7,133 nt of DNA, taken from contig DNDO01000089.1 of the NCBI GenBank assembly GCA_003484265.1, positions 12,210-19,342 on the forward strand. The letters run 5' to 3'. Numbering within the stretch: position 1 is the first letter of the stretch; each line of letters begins with the position of its first letter. The position numbers and the translations under genes are program-made. The notes beneath the pieces were generated by a model. The model searched no databases and had not been told where the DNA came from. It was given only the letters and a program-made list of their open reading frames with translations. Positions 6,244 through 7,133 of the stretch are shown here, one piece after another. This DNA comes from Anaerolineae bacterium (GTDB taxonomy: Bacteria > Chloroflexota > Anaerolineae > Anaerolineales > Villigracilaceae).

Positions 6244-7133
6244 TCAGAAAGTTCTTCGCTCCACCCGTTTTCGATAACGACGAAGATAACTTCCGTGCAA
6301 AGTTTATTAATGGATTCGCCTGGGCTGCAACCGCCAACCTGATTATTTACCTAATCATCGACCTTGCAACGGCATCGTTTAGCACAACGAGAATCGCCGT
6401 AATCGCATTGATCGTTGTTAGTTTTTTCTCCATTTTTATTCTTCGAACCGGAAATATCAACGCAAGCGGTTCTGTCATAGTGGCTCTTGGTTGGGCGGGA
6501 ATCACCTACCAAGCTTATTATGCAGCCGGGGTTAAGGATGTCATCCTTTTTGCATATATTGCCGTGGCGTTACTCGCAAGCATTGTAATTAATCAATTAA
6601 TCGGCGGTCTCGTAATTCTTGCCAGCATTACTGCTATTTGGACACTTGCCTTGCTCGAAACCAAGGACTTTCTAACTCTACGCTTCCAAACAGCAACTGA
6701 ATATGCGGTAAGTCTGACATTAGTTTTGATCGCGATATCGATATTAATTTATTATAGCTCGACCGGCATCAGAGATGCGATCACCCGCGCAAATAAAAGT
6801 GAAGCTGGCTTGAAAAAATCTAATAAAGAACTTCTGGAACTCAACCAAACGCTTGAAGACCGCGTAAATAACCGTACAGCAGAGCTCGAACTTGCAAACC
6901 AGCGCATCCAAAAGAGGGCAAAACAGTTCGAAGCCATCGCAGTGGTTGCTCGAGCAACTACTACCAACGAGAGTCTTGAAACACTCCTGCCAAAACTTGC
7001 ATCGCTTGTCTCCGAACAATTCGATTTTTATCACACAGGTATTTTTTTGCTGGACGAAAATCGCAAATATGCTGTCCTGAGCGCTGCCAACAGCTTAGGT
7101 GGCAAAAGGATGCTCGAACGCGGTCACAAGTTG
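6240..7133 (+). CDS. Six-TM GAF-domain sensor protein, 3'-truncated by window edge
   Basis: The frame opens at ATG 6240, in an ATGA overlap with the previous stop, and has no stop before the window end, giving 298 visible residues. The N-terminus MIRKFFAPPVFDNDEDN resembles a motif I recall from Chloroflexota sensors. Six membrane helices are predicted at about 24-41, 51-68, 77-93, 103-118, 120-139 and 155-172. A basic/charged coiled coil then carries LEDRVNNRTAELELAN (205-220). The GAF domain begins near 228, shows FDFYHTGIFLLDE (261-273), SAANS and GGKRMLERGHKL, and is cut in the middle by the edge. The membrane domain aligns with that of the first gene. This is the only gene here whose C-terminus is unseen, so it could be another output-less paralogue or could end in a histidine kinase or other effector. 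The sequence available cannot decide. Confidence 0.88.
   Translation, partial: MIRKFFAPPVFDNDEDNFRAKFINGFAWAATANLIIYLIIDLATASFSTTRIAVIALIVVSFFSIFILRTGNINASGSVIVALGWAGITYQAYYAAGVKDVILFAYIAVALLASIVINQLIGGLVILASITAIWTLALLETKDFLTLRFQTATEYAVSLTLVLIAISILIYYSSTGIRDAITRANKSEAGLKKSNKELLELNQTLEDRVNNRTAELELANQRIQKRAKQFEAIAVVARATTTNESLETLLPKLASLVSEQFDFYHTGIFLLDENRKYAVLSAANSLGGKRMLERGHKL
6912..7133 (+). repeat. Paralogous cytoplasmic GAF module, copy 4 (incomplete)
   Basis: The first 74 residues of the module are visible, from QKRAKQFEAI to GHKL, and match copies 2 and 3 at FYH.GIFL.D and GG...ML.RGH. The window ends before the pocket loop, so nothing can be said about the half-GAF or stub. Confidence 0.75.

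Overview
The window is a stretch of a single rightward operon made almost entirely of coding sequence on the + strand. The gene style suggests a Chloroflexota bacterium, most likely Anaerolineae. The reasons are multi-TM sensors with the N-terminal motif types 'FLTGAHPSITD' and 'FFAPPVFDNDED', then a signalling helix of the form 'LE..V..RT.EL..AN', then GAF domains, in tandem paralogous copies. This is recalled family knowledge, not a database result. Codon use and moderate base composition look uniform across the window, and I see no sign of a mobile element or foreign insert.

Layout: (1) nt 1-1511 is the 3' part of a membrane GAF protein whose start lies upstream of the window. (2) nt 1514-3247 is a complete 577-aa 6-TM GAF protein. 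(3) nt 3244-6243 is a complete 999-aa protein with a 6-TM domain fused to a TM-dCache-TM-HAMP chemoreceptor-like sensor and the same GAF module. (4) nt 6240-7133 is the 5' part of a fourth 6-TM GAF protein that runs off the right edge. It is open to the window end, has no stop, and is a real gene. Junctions are a 2-nt gap and then two 4-nt ATGA overlaps, so there is no intergenic space and no visible promoter or terminator.

The three proteins whose C-termini are visible share one cytoplasmic module: signalling helix, full GAF, a linker with a conserved Trp and a G.(R/S)(Y/H)..G-type segment, the C-terminal half of a second GAF, and a C-terminal stub resembling the first helix and strand of a third GAF. 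None has a histidine-kinase, GGDEF, EAL, phosphatase or methyl-accepting output domain. The membrane/extracellular front ends differ from gene to gene. The simplest inference is a co-translated array of input-only sensor subunits that would need an output partner (kinase, cyclase or regulator), perhaps encoded just outside the window or supplied by the unseen end of gene 4.

The least expected features are the absence of any cysteine in about 2,376 encoded residues, the chimeric eight-TM dCache protein, the recurring truncated GAF ends, and the conserved two-His/acidic GAF pocket that has degenerated in the first gene.
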